Assembly (NCBI RefSeq): GCF_902148855.1
Contig: NC_043978.1
Coordinates: 33,992,996-34,056,995 of the forward strand
From: Sphaeramia orbicularis
Taxonomy: Eukaryota; Chordata; Actinopteri; Kurtiformes; Apogonidae
Direction of reading: 5' to 3'
DNA: 64,000 nt
In this document: piece after piece, positions 22,579 through 35,133 of the stretch
Numbering within the stretch: the stretch's first letter is position 1
Layout: every line of letters begins with the position of its first letter
Program-made: the position numbers and the translations under genes
Notes under the pieces: generated by a model
Databases searched by the model: none
Seen by the model: the letters and a program-made list of their open reading frames with translations, nothing else
Told to the model about the DNA's origin: nothing

Positions 22579-25500
22579 ATGTTATCCCATTCCCGGTGTC
22601 TCACCAGGAATTTCGGCCGTTCCCTCTCTGCCATCCGCCAGGTAGGCAACAAGCACACACTGTAGTCCACCGTGGCCGCTCGCAGTAGGTCCTCGTCTGC
22701 CCTGCGACAACGAACGAGTCCGCAGCCTGTGTGTGTTCAGCTGGGGTAGAGCTAGCATTAGCATTAGCTCGCTTGCTGCTGTAGGCCACAGACAGGCCGT
22801 AACATTGTAAGCCAAGGACAGTCTGACACTTTACTCCCCAAGTGTTTGATGCAGTTTGTATTAAAGTTCGGCACAGTACTCACAGAACGGATCGGTCTCA
22901 GAAATGTTCTTGACAGCTGAAGGATATTTGACTCAAGAAGAAAAGTACTAATCCGTGGTAGAAGTTGGAACAAACTTAATCACATTTAAGGTAGCTAGCA
23001 ACAACATGCTAACCACACATAGGCTAAGTGTGTGGGAAGTGTAACTGCTGTAGTTGATCATGTCGAGGTCATTTTACGGAAGAAAGCATACGTTTACTTT
23101 AACTTGTACTAACACCAAGAGACTGCATTGTCATTTTTATTGCAAGTCTGACGAAATAACATTAGTTCTACGCCAAGGACAGGAAATCAATAATCACTCG
23201 TCCAAGTCTCAGGGTAAACATGTCGACTTGTTTATCAAACAGACCGGTTGCCTTCAAAGTCTGTTCAATCAAATGCATAACATGCATAAGACATTTAACA
23301 TTAAATCAGTCACACAAAGCAACCTGACTGCTATTAACTCTTACTGGTAATGTCAAAGGTCATCGTGCAGTGTGTAGAAGTGACCTTTGACCGAGAGTAC
23401 TGATCTTCTTCTTGACTGTGATGTCATTAAACGTTATGTGTAGTTTTTTCTCTTCAGTGTTAGACATTGCTTCAATTCATGCAAATATAAACACACCTTA
23501 ACAAATGTTTCCACAGATGTTAATGTTTCAGGTTAACATTTTCAGTCAAATTAACAAAGCTGGTCTGACTATAATGTTGTGCTTTGACAGGGGAATAATG
23601 TGTTAGCTCGTCGGGCAACTGCAGGTATGTGTTTTTACTGTTTACGCATAGGGTGTTAATCTTTGTTTTAAGTGAACACTGCTGCAAAAAGTCACTGACT
23701 TTTCTTTTTTCAACAGCTGTGTCAGCAAGCCATGCTATCATTTTCAACAAAAATGTGTAAGTATGCACACTTTAATCAAGTTGCTTGAACAATAGGAGAT
23801 TAATAACTGATAGAAAAGCTGATAACACCTTAACAGTCTTAGCAACTTAAAGTTTGTCCCAATTTGGGTTAAGAAAATCAGATGTAATGAAAATTCACTG
23901 CACATACACAAAGCCGAATTTTAGTTTGTTTTACATAATAACATATTTAATTATTTTTTTAGTGGCTTTTGCTTATTAAATTTTTTTTTGTATGTTTGCA
24001 GAAAATCTGACCCTCGGGCCAGTGTCTTCCAAATCCAGTACTTCAGGACATCTGTAGCCTACAGTAAGTTTAACCCTTAGTGCTAGTACAGAATTTCACA
24101 TGTATCTAAAGCCCAGTATCAGTGAGAGGAGTAAAAACCCCATTTGGATTAACATGCCTTTGGTTCTCAGGAGATGAAGTCGTCACAGTTAAGACACCTG
24201 CGTTTGCAGAATCTGTCACAGAGGGGGATGTGAGGTGGGAGAAAGGTAATTTGTTTTACTCACATTTTAACCAACAATGATTCAAAGAGACTCTAAATAG
24301 AAGCTGTACATCTTTTACTTGAATGTTAAAGCAAAATTTTCTCTTTACAGCTGTTGGGGACACTGTCTCAGAGGATGAGGTGGTGTGTGAAATTGAGACT
24401 GATAAGGTAAAGTCTTTCTATGAGAGACCATTGCCTTTAAAACAAACAAACAAAAAGCCCTTAGTATTGACTGTAAAATAGTTTTCACCTCTTCCTCATC
24501 TTGTCACCAGACATCAGTTCAGGTTCCCTCTCCTGCTGCTGGAGTGATTGAGGAACTTTTGGTCCCTGATGGCGGGAAAGTTGAAGGAGGAACTCCTCTC
24601 TTTAAGCTTCGAAAAGGAGGTATTTATCCGTGGCACTTTACCAGAAAGTTACAATATGACCATCAGACAGTGTTTTTCAGATCATTCTACCATTTATTAA
24701 TGTCATATTGATGGATGATTAAATCCTTATGATTCTGTTTTGCTTTGTGTTTTTAGCCGGTGCTCCCAAGGCTGCAGAAGCTCCAAAAGCTGAAGCTCCG
24801 GCGGCTGCAGCCCCTCCACCACCTTCTGCTGCTCCTTCCCCACCACCTCCTCCTGCCTCTGATGTGGGCCCCATCCCCACCACTATGCCCCCTGTGCCAC
24901 CTGTGCCAGCACATGCTATGGAGAGCAAACCAGGTTAGTTGTCATCGGACAGACGGCCTCTGTCATGTGAGAAGTGTTTAACTTGACATCTGTGCTCTTG
25001 ACCTCTAGCATGCATGATTAATCATTGCTGGGCTTTGTCTGGCCAGTGGCTTTCACTAGAGCTACTAAATTGTTGTCTATAGGTACTAACTGAAAATGGC
25101 TCTGTATATCTTCATTATAGTTTCTGCCATCAAGCCCACTCCTGCTCCAGCTGCACCCGTGACCCCAGCAGAAGGAGTGGCTAAAGGAGCCAGGACAGAG
25201 AGCAGGGTAAACAGAGCACCCAAACACCTTTTTACTGTATTAAGGGGAGCATGTTTTTTAAAATGTATTTAATTCAGTTTAGTGAAATAATAACCAAACA
25301 TTTTTGAAACTGCTCAGAATTCTTTTTTTTTTTTTTTCCTTTCTCAATTTAGGTTAAGATGAACCGCATGAGACTGAGAATTGCCCAGAGACTGAAGGAA
25401 GCCCAAAACACCTGCGCAATGTTGACTACGTTTAATGAGGTCGACATGAGGTAGGAAATTCAGAATTAGCTGACCTACAATTTTAAGCCTCAGTGCTATT

Positions 25501-28320
25501 TTAGTTAATAAACGGTGAAAGTGGTCTGCTATAGTAATAAATAAAATAAATATCTCTGAAGAAAACCCGAGAGTTTTATTTATAATCATGTTCGCAACAT
25601 TTGGTAACTTAGTAACATTCTAAAACAGTACATACACGGTAAACATACTGTTTGTATATATGTGCTAAAAGCCAAAACAAGATTTGCACAAATGGTTATA
25701 GATGACGGTTATAGATTGGAATCTGTCCAATAGGAAAAGCTTTTTGAAATCTGATATCCTCTTAAACTCTGGAATGTAAATATTTGGTCATAATGCCATC
25801 TAAAACCAAGATAAGAATTGTTAAAACAGGTTTTATTAATTTACAAGGAAATGTTGTTGTCTGCACTTGCCCCCTGTGCTAAAGAGGACACTTTGAGGAT
25901 TTCTTTTCCCCACAAATGTGTGGTGTCAGCTTTCCGCTATTCAGGGTTTTCTATGTATCCTAATTAGATTGACATTGACAGTCTGGAGGAAGACTTCCCA
26001 GGCTAGGGCTCATCTGGAGCCGAAGGAGCTAGTCAGAGCAGGAGGCTGGAGCATCTGCAGGGGCCCACAGAGACCTGTGCACTGAGTGGAAGAGCTGCCT
26101 CAACCGATATGGGCTTTTATGACAGCCCAATAAGATTTACAGGCTCTAGAAAGTGAAGATTTTTATCGCTTCTTCTCTCCTTTCTCGGAGAGTCTGTGTC
26201 TTGGGAGGGGCTAATTATGTTAGCGGAGAAACCCTAGAGCTTCAACAGGGTTAGAGACAGGAAAACAAACAATTAAAAAGTGAGATACAAGAGAAAAATG
26301 AGCAATGGTGAAACGATTAGCAGGCCAATTTCAATAGCTTCAATTCACCATGATCTGTAACAGCAGGTTTTTTATTGCCATAAAAATGCATAAATCTGAT
26401 CGTAGAAATGATTGCAGCCCTGGTCATAAAAAGTTTTCATAGTCGTGTTTATACTATACCTTAGAGTTAACATACTCTAAAATTAGCTTGAAAACCTGTT
26501 GCTGGCAAGAGGCATGACCTATTTTAGCTAATGAAACATTGGAGGTGATGTTCTCTTTGTTGCAGATGAGGCAAGATATCATTGACAGATGTTAGAACTT
26601 TTCAATAGATTTAACAAGCATCAGAAAGTGATTCATCCATCTGTAGCTAAAGTTCATTCATTGGTTACAAGTAGTACAGGTATCATACAGCTGTGACATG
26701 TGATACTTGTTCATCATTCCTTTTACAATGACTCAATAATTAACATGTTTTACTTAAATGTAAAAGTCTAGCCACTGTTTTACATGTGTGCCTTGCATAT
26801 TTCCAGAGGTGTATTTTAGATGCCGAAGTTACCTCATTAAGTTAAATGATCCTATAAAAATTCCTACTTGTTTTCCATAACATCAAATTCTAAGTTGACT
26901 TGTTTTATTTTTTTCTCTTCAGCAACATCACAGAGATGAGGAAGACTTACAAAGATGCCTTTCTGAAAAAGCATAACATCAAGTTGGGCTTCATGTCTGC
27001 GTTTGTGAAGGCTGCTGCCTACGCTCTGGCTGACCAACCTGCTGTAAATGCCGGTACAGATCTAACCTCAAAAGACTGAGAAGTCTCAGTTTGGGGTGTT
27101 GGTGTGATTGTCTTTGCACGGTTTGGTAGTTAGTCACTGAATGTATGTGGCGGTGAAAAAGATTTTAAGTTTCACAATCTTTCATTTCCAAACCTCTTAA
27201 CCATGACTAATTTATTTACTGGTCTTGCAACAACCTGACCTAGTTATTTTTAACCACAATGTGCTGGAGGGGCGTCTGTATTGCTTGGTTTTAAAAATCC
27301 AAAATAGTCTGCGGGTTTCACATTTCACCAAATGGTACATCTAAAAAGGAAAACTAAGAGACTAATGTAAAGATTACATGCTGTGTTTTAATTGAATTCT
27401 CTGTATTTTCTGTTTATTCTATCCATGTTCTGTCTGTGTGTCCAGTAATCGATGACACAACCAAAGAGATTGTGTACAGGGACTATGTGGACATCAGTGT
27501 GGCTGTGGCCACACCAAAGGTAAAATGACTGGATTATAACTACTGTTGTGTGTAAATACTTGATCGCCCACTCATCTCAAATACAAAAAAGGCAGCAGAG
27601 TCATGGTCATGTCTTCTGTTTTCTCTCCCAGGGTCTGGTGGTGCCTGTAATCCGAAATGTAGAGGGAATGAATTTTGCCGGCATTGAGAAGGCCATCAAT
27701 TTGTTGGGGGAAAAGGTAACTTATTGTGGCACTTTTGTCATATTCACCCACAGTTATTTTTAAACAAATATGCAAATATTCCTTTTAAATGCGACTAACA
27801 ATAATATGCATCTGCAGGCCCGTAAAAATGAGCTGGCTGTTGAAGACATGGATGGAGGAACTTTCACTATCAGTAACGGTGGTGTGTTTGGGTCTATGTT
27901 CGGCACACCTATAATCAACCCTCCTCAGTCTGCTATTTTAGGCATGCATGGCATCTTTGACAGGCCTGTTGCTGTTGGCGGCAAGGTATGTGTCTTGACT
28001 TTGAACATATTTGAACATTTTGAGTATTTGAAGCATTAGTTAAGAAGAAATTGTTTATCTAAAAATGTCATTTTATTATCTTTGTTCAGTTAGGCTACAT
28101 ATAAAAACTCATTGATATCTATTATAAAAGTCAATAAATATTTGATCACAAAAAAAAAACCAACTCATTGATATCTTTGGTTTAGGTGGAGATCCGTCCC
28201 ATGATGTATGTTGCCCTGACGTATGATCATCGTCTTATTGATGGAAGAGAGGCCGTCACTTTCCTGCGCAAGATTAAGGCGGTGGTGGAGGACCCCAGGG
28301 TGCTGCTCCTTGACATGTGA
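22579..28320 (+). CDS. dlst: Dihydrolipoamide S-succinyltransferase, E2 of 2-oxoglutarate dehydrogenase
   Basis: Mitochondrial matrix enzyme of the citric acid cycle; it transfers succinyl from lipoamide to CoA. Fifteen exons: 22579-22641, 23591-23624, 23717-23756, 24002-24063, 24171-24245, 24351-24406, 24511-24619, 24757-24933, 25121-25206, 25353-25450, 26923-27053, 27446-27519, 27632-27715, 27818-27985 and 28186-28320. They sum to 1392 bases, 463 residues, close to human (about 453). The N terminus [20 protein letters not shown] is a basic mitochondrial presequence with a good Kozak context. The lipoyl domain has its modified lysine in EIETDKTSVQV (K110). A Pro/Ala linker follows, without the peripheral-subunit-binding domain of other E2s, as expected for this enzyme. 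The catalytic core ends with the [11 protein letters not shown] motif (catalytic His434). The gene is divergent from prox2 and convergent with rps6kl1. Confidence 0.97.
25870..26270. promoter_or_regulatory. Compositionally distinct block in dlst intron 10
   Basis: Intron 10 (25451-26922) is by far the longest dlst intron. Its middle contains about 350 bases of balanced composition, non-repetitive, flanked by AT-rich DNA, with TCCTAATTAGATTGACA near 25960 and GGGGCTAATTATGTTAGCGG near 26205. No open frame is convincing. It could be an intronic enhancer; this is inference. Confidence 0.25.
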
Positions 28321-28852
28321 ACCCTAGTGAACTCCAGGCCCAACCAAACAAATCACCCAACACAAACAGTGGCTGAACTCACCTGGTGAACATTACAGTA
28401 ACTGCAGTTGATGTATTGTTGTATTGATTAACTAGAAAAAGGATTTTTGGGGAACAGTTGGGTCGTGCAATGGACATTTGTCAGGGTGGCAGTGGTCATG
28501 GTATCATACTGTTGTGGAGGAGTGTTCTGGGCTAAGTGGTGCTGGTCTTTAGATCAAAAAAAGATATTCTATTACTTGTGCGCCATATGTTATTTTCTAC
28601 ACACAACTGAAAAAAATTCTACTTCTTTTGAGGTGAATGTCACCTTTGGATTAACTACATTGTATCATTTAAATATTTTGGGTGAGAGAAGAACAATGAG
28701 TACATACCAGGCTTGAAACCAAGAAACACTATGTTCTCAAATGTCCAAAGTGGGGGGAAAAGTGTTAGAGAATTTATGCCATCTGTTTCATAAAAATTGG
28801 GGAAATTCTCCTTGATGTGTAAGAAAGACTATTTAAAAAGGAACTTTTAAAA

Positions 28853-28858
28853 AATAAA
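28853..28858 (+). terminator. dlst poly(A) signal AATAAA
   Basis: A canonical AATAAA lies downstream of the dlst stop codon and is followed by a T/G-rich stretch (gtttttatttttgtgtg). It is the first well-placed signal in the 3' region. Confidence 0.7.
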
Positions 28859-29305
28859 AGCTGCATACTGAACTGGAGTTTTCGTGTTTTTATTTTTGTG
28901 TGTTTTCATAGGTATATCTTTCACAAAAGATAGACACAGTGCTCACTGCTTACATTGCGGTGACAGACTAACAATTTTGTTATAATGGAGTTTTTGACAA
29001 CTGACTTGAACCTCTTTGTACTGCCAATGATAGACTGTTACATCTTTCCTCTTCTCATGTATTGAAAGACTATTCTGCATTGTGTGATTTTTAATTTGCT
29101 TGATTGTATCCTGAAATATAGACGTATTTGCAATCTGGTTTGTGAAACTCATTTATTACATTTTTCTTGCACTTCGGCACATAGAACTAGTGACAGAACA
29201 TGCACTGGTAAGAAATGCTATAGAATTTATTCAAACTTGTGTACAGTCTCAAAAGTAAAATAATGTAGTGGGAGAGACATTTGTCAATGGGTTTGTGTTT
29301 CAATT

Positions 29306-29311
29306 TTTATT
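29306..29311 (-). terminator. rps6kl1 poly(A) signal AATAAA
   Basis: TTTATT on the plus strand reads AATAAA in the direction of rps6kl1, about 80 bases past its stop codon. Position and motif fit a cleavage signal. Confidence 0.6.
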
Positions 29312-29392
29312 GTCATTTTCTTGAGGAAGCAAAAAATGGAAAGAAAACCCAAGATGTAGTTCTGTTTTCAGCTTGGTGTGCAGTCGCTCCTG

Positions 29393-32300
29393 CTAGCAGC
29401 TGAGAGCTTTCCAAGAAATTGCGCTGAAGAAGGGATGACACTTGATATCACTCACACCTCCACCTCCAGAACCTAAACGATAGCCGGCATCAAACTGAAG
29501 CAACTGCAAAACAGAGTAACACAGTTTAGATAACAGTAAATAGATAATGTGGAATCATTCAGGATGTCTTCATGTGCCTCAACCCTGACCTCGGTGAGCA
29601 GGGATGCAGCTGCAGTGCTCAGGTGGTCTGGGATAAGCAGCTGAGTGTGGGAGTGGATTCCTGCTGGATGGAGCTGCCACAGAGGCTGGAGGCACAGTGA
29701 GTAATGTGTGTAAGAAATCAGAGCATCAAAGTCAGCTGGAACAGTGCAAACAGTTTCAGGCTCTACTCTATAAAACCAAAAACACTTGAAAAGTCTTAGC
29801 TTACCATTCCAGTTAGAAGCTCAAACAACAAAGCCCCAAGACTCCACCAATCACAAGCTTCTGTGGCTTTGGACACACCCCCAATTTCTGTCAACAAACA
29901 ATAGAGTTGAATTCATCTGCAATATTTAACAAAATATTTAACATGATGGAGGTACAGGGGTTGGACAAAATAATGGAAACACCTTAAAAAATCAACAAAA
30001 TATAATTTAATATGGTGTAGGTCCGCCTTTTGCGGCAATTACAGCCTCAATTCTCCGAGGTATTGACTCATACAACTTGTGAATTGTTTCCAAAGGAATT
30101 TTAAGCCATTCTTCAGTTAGAATACCCTCCAACTCTTTTAGAGATGATGGCGGTGGAAATCGACGTCTTACTTGAATCTCTAAAACTGACCATAAATGCT
30201 CAATAATGTTGAGGTCTGGGGACTGTGCCGGCCATACGAGATGCTCAACTTCATTAGAATGTTCCTCATGCCAATTAACAATTCTAGCTGTATGGATTGG
30301 GGCATTATCATCTTGAGGTGAAGGTGTTTCCATTATTTTGTCCAACCCCTGTATCTTGTAAAGCCGTCTGTATTGTTCATGCAGGACTTGAGAACTGCCC
30401 TCTTACCACTAGAGGGCAGTTTACACCAAGGGAAGCCTACAAGGATCAGCTCAGTAAATGGTTTTAATGGTTTTACCTGGAGCGCAGTACATCTGCTCTG
30501 TGGCTTTGGGGCTTATCTCTGACTGGACTTCACTCCACTGGCCAAAAAATGTCAAACACACCTTTCCTGTGAAAACATTATGCTTGATGAAAATCAAAGC
30601 AGTTTTGGTCAAATAACTGTACTTCATGAACTCAGCCAGGGTTATTACACTGAATGAAAAATAAAACTATTTTTGAAAGAATAATTTCATCAAATGAAAT
30701 AAAAATAAATAGTTTTTCATCACAATAGAGAAATAAGTAAAAAACTACATTGAACAAAGCAACTTTAAAACAGAATAGAATTGTAAAATTGTAAAATCCT
30801 CTTAATGCACAATGGTTTTATAGATAATATTTAATAAACTGCTTTCCTCTGGAGAAACACCATAATACTTGACAACTACACTCTCTGACTCTGAATAGCA
30901 GCTTTTGAGGCCATGGCCATGAAACTATACAAGGTTCTTTTATAGTTTGTTAAAAGTGTGATGACACAAACAGCATTCACTTGAAGGAAACACAAGAAAG
31001 AGAACTGGTCATGGAGATTAATGATGAAGAATGGGATTGAAAGTGCAAAAACCCTGAGTGTCTGTGACAGAGTGAAGGTAATTTAAGTTAAAACTCTACA
31101 TGGGGTCCACATATCTCCTTCCCAAAAACACAGGTTCATTACAGATGTTTCTCTATTATTTAAGTGCAAAACAGAAACAGGAGGTCTCACCTATTTTCTA
31201 TGATCCTGTATGAAAACACAACAATTCTGGTTGGTTATTGGATGATAAATTTATAAGATCCTTTCTGCTACTACTGAATGTGACCAACTGTGAATGCTAC
31301 TGTACTTGGGGTAATAAATGCCACTATCACTGGGTAAAGTAAACTACACATGATGCTTACATTCTATACATTCTAGACCCTTTTAAAAAGGAAAAAAACA
31401 ACATATATTGGGAAATGAATTATTGTCTCATACTATTTTCACCTATTATCAATAAATGCTTTCTTCATTATACCTGACAAACTAACGCTAAAACAAATAC
31501 ATACACTCATAAAACTTACTAAAAACAACCTATAATTAAGCAAAGTGAAAGAGTGTATAGAAACTAATGAAAATGCCCGTTCTATTCTAACTGTGAACTC
31601 ACCATTGCTGGTGAGCAGAACATTCCTGGGGTTGAGATCCCGACACAGGATGCCTTGCTGATGCAGGCTCTCCAGGGCCAGCAGGATCTGTGCCCCCCAG
31701 ACTCGTACTTCCGCCTCTGGAAGCCCCCAGCATGTCTGCAGGGCTTTATCTGTCTGCCTGGGGGTCTTCACAGGGAATCGAGGTAGGTGACACCAGCCGT
31801 CCACCTCAATGATCTGGTCCTCCCCCTGCCCCTCCGACCCCCCTGACTTCATTAAAGGGTCCTTCTCCTCTGTCTTTCTGAGCTGCCAAAAAGAGCCTGA
31901 CACTGGCGCCTTCTTCTCTCCAGGACTGAACAGTTCACAGGCTTCCTCTGCACCTTCTCTTGCCTCATTTGAACACTTTTCACCTCTGTGCTCCTCAGCC
32001 CCTGGCAGGACCAGCGGGATCCTTAAAAACGGACCGTGTTTGGCTGCAGTGCTGTGGCACATAGGAGTGGAGGAAGGCCAGGAACTTTCTAACATGATCC
32101 TTGTATCTGTGTGTTCAGAGAATACTGCTCTGTCTGTGCTCCTGATGAACACCATTCCATTTCTTTCCTCTGCAGTGGGACTGTTGTTTTCCTGTTTTAT
32201 TGTTTTGAAGCAGTCTGTGGTCATGTCTGTTGAGGCGCCACTTAAAAAAGATCCTTGGTGAGGACTATTGGTATCCCATGATGCCCTGCCGTGGATCTGG

Positions 32301-35133
32301 GTTTGGCAATGGAGAGGAAGATGTAAAATGGCAGGGGAGGAACTCAAACCGTTATTCTCACTGTTTGGTGATCCTGCATTTTTAAATGAGGTCTGATTTG
32401 TATGAGGTGGACTTTGTCCTAATGTGCAATGGAGATCAGTGTCACTCACTGCATAGGGGTTGATTTTCTCACAGTTGTGTTCTGCATCTGCAGCTTTCCA
32501 AGCCACTTCAAATTCAGAGCTACACTCAATTAGTCCCATTCCGGTTTTTGTTTTGTGGAGTTCTGACATGACATCAAGAGCTTGACTGACTCGAGCACAA
32601 GAAAGAGGAAGAGCAAGCTTTTCCTGAGTTTCCCGAGTGGAGTGCAAACACAGACTGGGAGCTGGTGGATGGATACGGGTGCTGACCTGGGTCCTCGTGG
32701 GGCCAGAATGCAGACTAAGCCGATCAAGCTTTGTATAAAATGATGAGCGTGTGTTCTGCAGACACCCTGTCTCCTCTATGTACGAATGAGTCCCACAGCT
32801 ATCCACTCTCTGCTGAGTTTCATGCCACGAGGTTTGGAATTCTCCATCTGGGCTTTCATCATTTAATTTCTCTCGTGTTGTTCTCTTACTTTCACTGTTG
32901 ATGTGCTGGTAGTCTGTGCTGATTGTGGGTGAGGTATGGCTGGTCTTTAGTTTGATGTGCTGGCCAGAAGAGAAGCATTCAGGGTGTTCCTTGGCCTTCT
33001 CGTTTCTCAGCTTGTGCAGCTTGGAGAAAAGCCTCCCGCCTAGGAGGAGAGGGGAACAACTAGATCAGGTATGAGAGCAAAGACTCAGAGCAATAATATT
33101 TTTCATTACTTATATTCAAACTGAGATGTTAAATATTTGAGGCCAAGCCTGACTGTACATTTATTTATCTATCTTTATTGGAGGATCCTTTCAGCAATTA
33201 GTAATTAGATTAACAGTACTAATATATGTATGAATATGTATTAAGAGTATGTTTACAGGAATAATCCCATACTTTCTTATTGTGTTATGCTACTTTGTCA
33301 TGGACTGTGGTAATTATTTTCTTACTAAACGTCATTTTCTTTGTAAAGTAATTTTACAAAAACATATATTTACAATTAATTCTTGATAGACATTATTTAT
33401 TATTATCTGAGAGTAGTTTTAATCCAGATCCTAACATTTTGTTTGATGGTGTGAATGTAAAATAAACATGAAGTAGCTTTAGCAGCATCTTAGTACCTCC
33501 ATCTAGTACTGGCCCAGTAAAAATAAGAATACAACAGCTGTTAATGGCTCACCTTTGACATGCTCAAGATGCAGGTACACCGCATCCTCACTGACGTAGT
33601 ACCTCAGCAGCTTCACCATGTACGGCACCCCCTGAGGAATGATAGTTGGCTGCTCTCTGCTCTCCCAGCTTGACTTGACTAAACTCTAAAAACATACACA
33701 CATTAACAGTACTGCAGTTTGTACTGCTATGATCTGATGGTCTGAACTTGTCTATGACAAACCACACTCAACATAGTTATTACATTGCTTTATCTTAGAA
33801 ATCCTTCACAGTTTCGTCATTTTACAGCTAAAAAATATCTAAAAGAACAAATAATTAAGTACTTGGATTGGCAGACTGTTACTATAAGTCTTTGCTCATT
33901 GAAATTTGAGGTGCACTTGCATTGTCTAAAAGGGTGAGAGCTTTCAGGCGGATCAATGCCAAATGATACTCAGGGAGACAGGAGGGGAAGAGCTCCCATC
34001 GACTGACCTGTCATAGAAGGGAAAGACTGGCTTGCTGCCACATGACATCCCCGAAACATCTCCTCTCTCAGTGGATAGATGTCAGCCATTTGCACTGTGT
34101 TTAATTCTTATCTGTTACAGAATGGTGCTCTGAACTGTTCTGCTGTGGAAGTGTTCTGAATACTTACCTTTACAACAAATGTCTCCTTATTGACCATACT
34201 TTGGACAATCAAGACCTTTGGAATGAAAATATAAATGGAAAAGCAGATAAGTTAATGTGTAACACCTTAAACAGTGCGGTTGATGTACTTTTTCATTGTG
34301 TTGCAGTAAGAAGAAGCATATGCAGACCCAACATTAATGTGAAGATTCTCAAGTACAAAAGGATCTGTCATACCTTATCTGTAACTCCCACCACCTTGCA
34401 CATCTCCAGATCCTCCACAGGCGAGCTCAGGTGTCTGATTGGACGGAATCTCAGACTGCTGTAACCCTTGACACAAAAGCCACAGAGCCACAAAATTAAA
34501 CAGATAAGCCCCTAATAGTTCATTGAATGCAAAGGAAACATGGAACATGCGTCTTTTCAACAAGTAGAAAGAAACTGGGACTTAAAATGAAAATATGACA
34601 TAATAACAACCCTTTTGTGAATGATAGAAAAGGTGGTTTTCCTACCCCTAAATGAGCGCTTCCCTTCCCAAGGTTGTCCTGCAGGTGTGTTATAAAGATT
34701 TCTTCTGCTCTCTTCAGGTACTGCGTTGTCTTTCTCTTCACAGCTTCCCTACGCTCCTTGTTCGGGTCCACTGTAAGACAGTTAAACATGAAAAGACAGC
34801 AACAGCTCCTTCTGTGGGTGTGTAGATAGAATAAACATCATCATCATGTGTGTTTGACCTTTGGTTTGCGACTTCCTGTTTCTATTCTGTTCCTATCACA
34901 TGTGTCATTTAGTGTACTGCAAATGCGCCTCTTCCAGTTCTTTTGTCACAGTACAAACTACTGAAATAACATGAAAAAGCCAAATTTGTCCACTTACACT
35001 GGACCCCATTCAGCAGTAAATCCACCCCATTCTTATAGTAACTGAAAGCTGCCTCATAGTCTTCGTTGACCTCGCTGTCCAGTGCCATGCGGATCTGCTT
35101 GGCTGCCTCCACCAGGTAATCCCTCTTTGCCAT
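29393..35133 (-). CDS. rps6kl1: Ribosomal protein S6 kinase-like 1 (MIT domain plus pseudokinase)
   Basis: Ten coding exons: 35133-34998, 34770-34646, 34466-34374, 34215-34168, 33685-33553, 33039-31603, 30566-30477, 29887-29805, 29685-29590, and 29503-29393. Phases close exactly, giving 783 residues against about 549 in human. The N terminus [19 protein letters not shown]...[16 protein letters not shown] is a MIT domain, which in relatives binds ESCRT-III or endosomal partners. The kinase domain starts near residue 110 (CKVVGVTDK) and is split by a long insert. [11 protein letters not shown] (about 644-654) replaces HRD, and FFG (664-666) replaces DFG, so the metal-binding Asp is absent, predicting a catalytically dead kinase. 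[18 protein letters not shown] is the conserved C-lobe segment. The extra length comes from the 1437-base central exon. An in-frame stop precedes the chosen ATG. One intron holds a Tc1-like element. Confidence 0.94.
29955..30351 (-). mobile_element. Miniature Tc1/mariner element with transposase C-terminal fragment
   Basis: A 397-bp element lies in the rps6kl1 intron between coding exons 7 and 8. Its ends are perfect 31-bp inverted repeats (29955-29985 and 30321-30351) starting CAGGGGTTGGACAAAATAAT, flanked by TA on both sides, the Tc1/mariner target duplication. The inside is an open minus-strand frame of 112 codons (30345-30007). It keeps the [10 protein letters not shown] and [11 protein letters not shown] motifs, that is, the second Asp and the Glu region of a DD34E transposase. 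The DNA-binding domain and first catalytic Asp are missing, so it cannot transpose itself. It is probably an internal-deletion derivative mobilised in trans. Identical inverted repeats and an unbroken frame suggest a recent insertion. Confidence 0.95.

Larger units (their letters stand above)
28321..29392. other. 3' untranslated regions of convergent dlst and rps6kl1
   Basis: dlst has an AATAAA at 28853-28858, about 535 bases after its stop codon. On the other strand rps6kl1 has AATAAA (plus-strand TTTATT at 29306-29311), about 80 bases beyond its stop. The roughly 450 bases between the two signals hold nothing I recognise. Confidence 0.6.

Noticed and set aside
24719-24938. Gly/Ala-rich minus-strand and Pro/Leu-rich alternative frames
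   Set aside because: These are shadows of the Pro/Ala linker exon of dlst.
31809-32261. 150-codon plus-strand frame opposite the large rps6kl1 exon
   Set aside because: It is the antisense shadow of a real coding exon and has no splice or promoter support.
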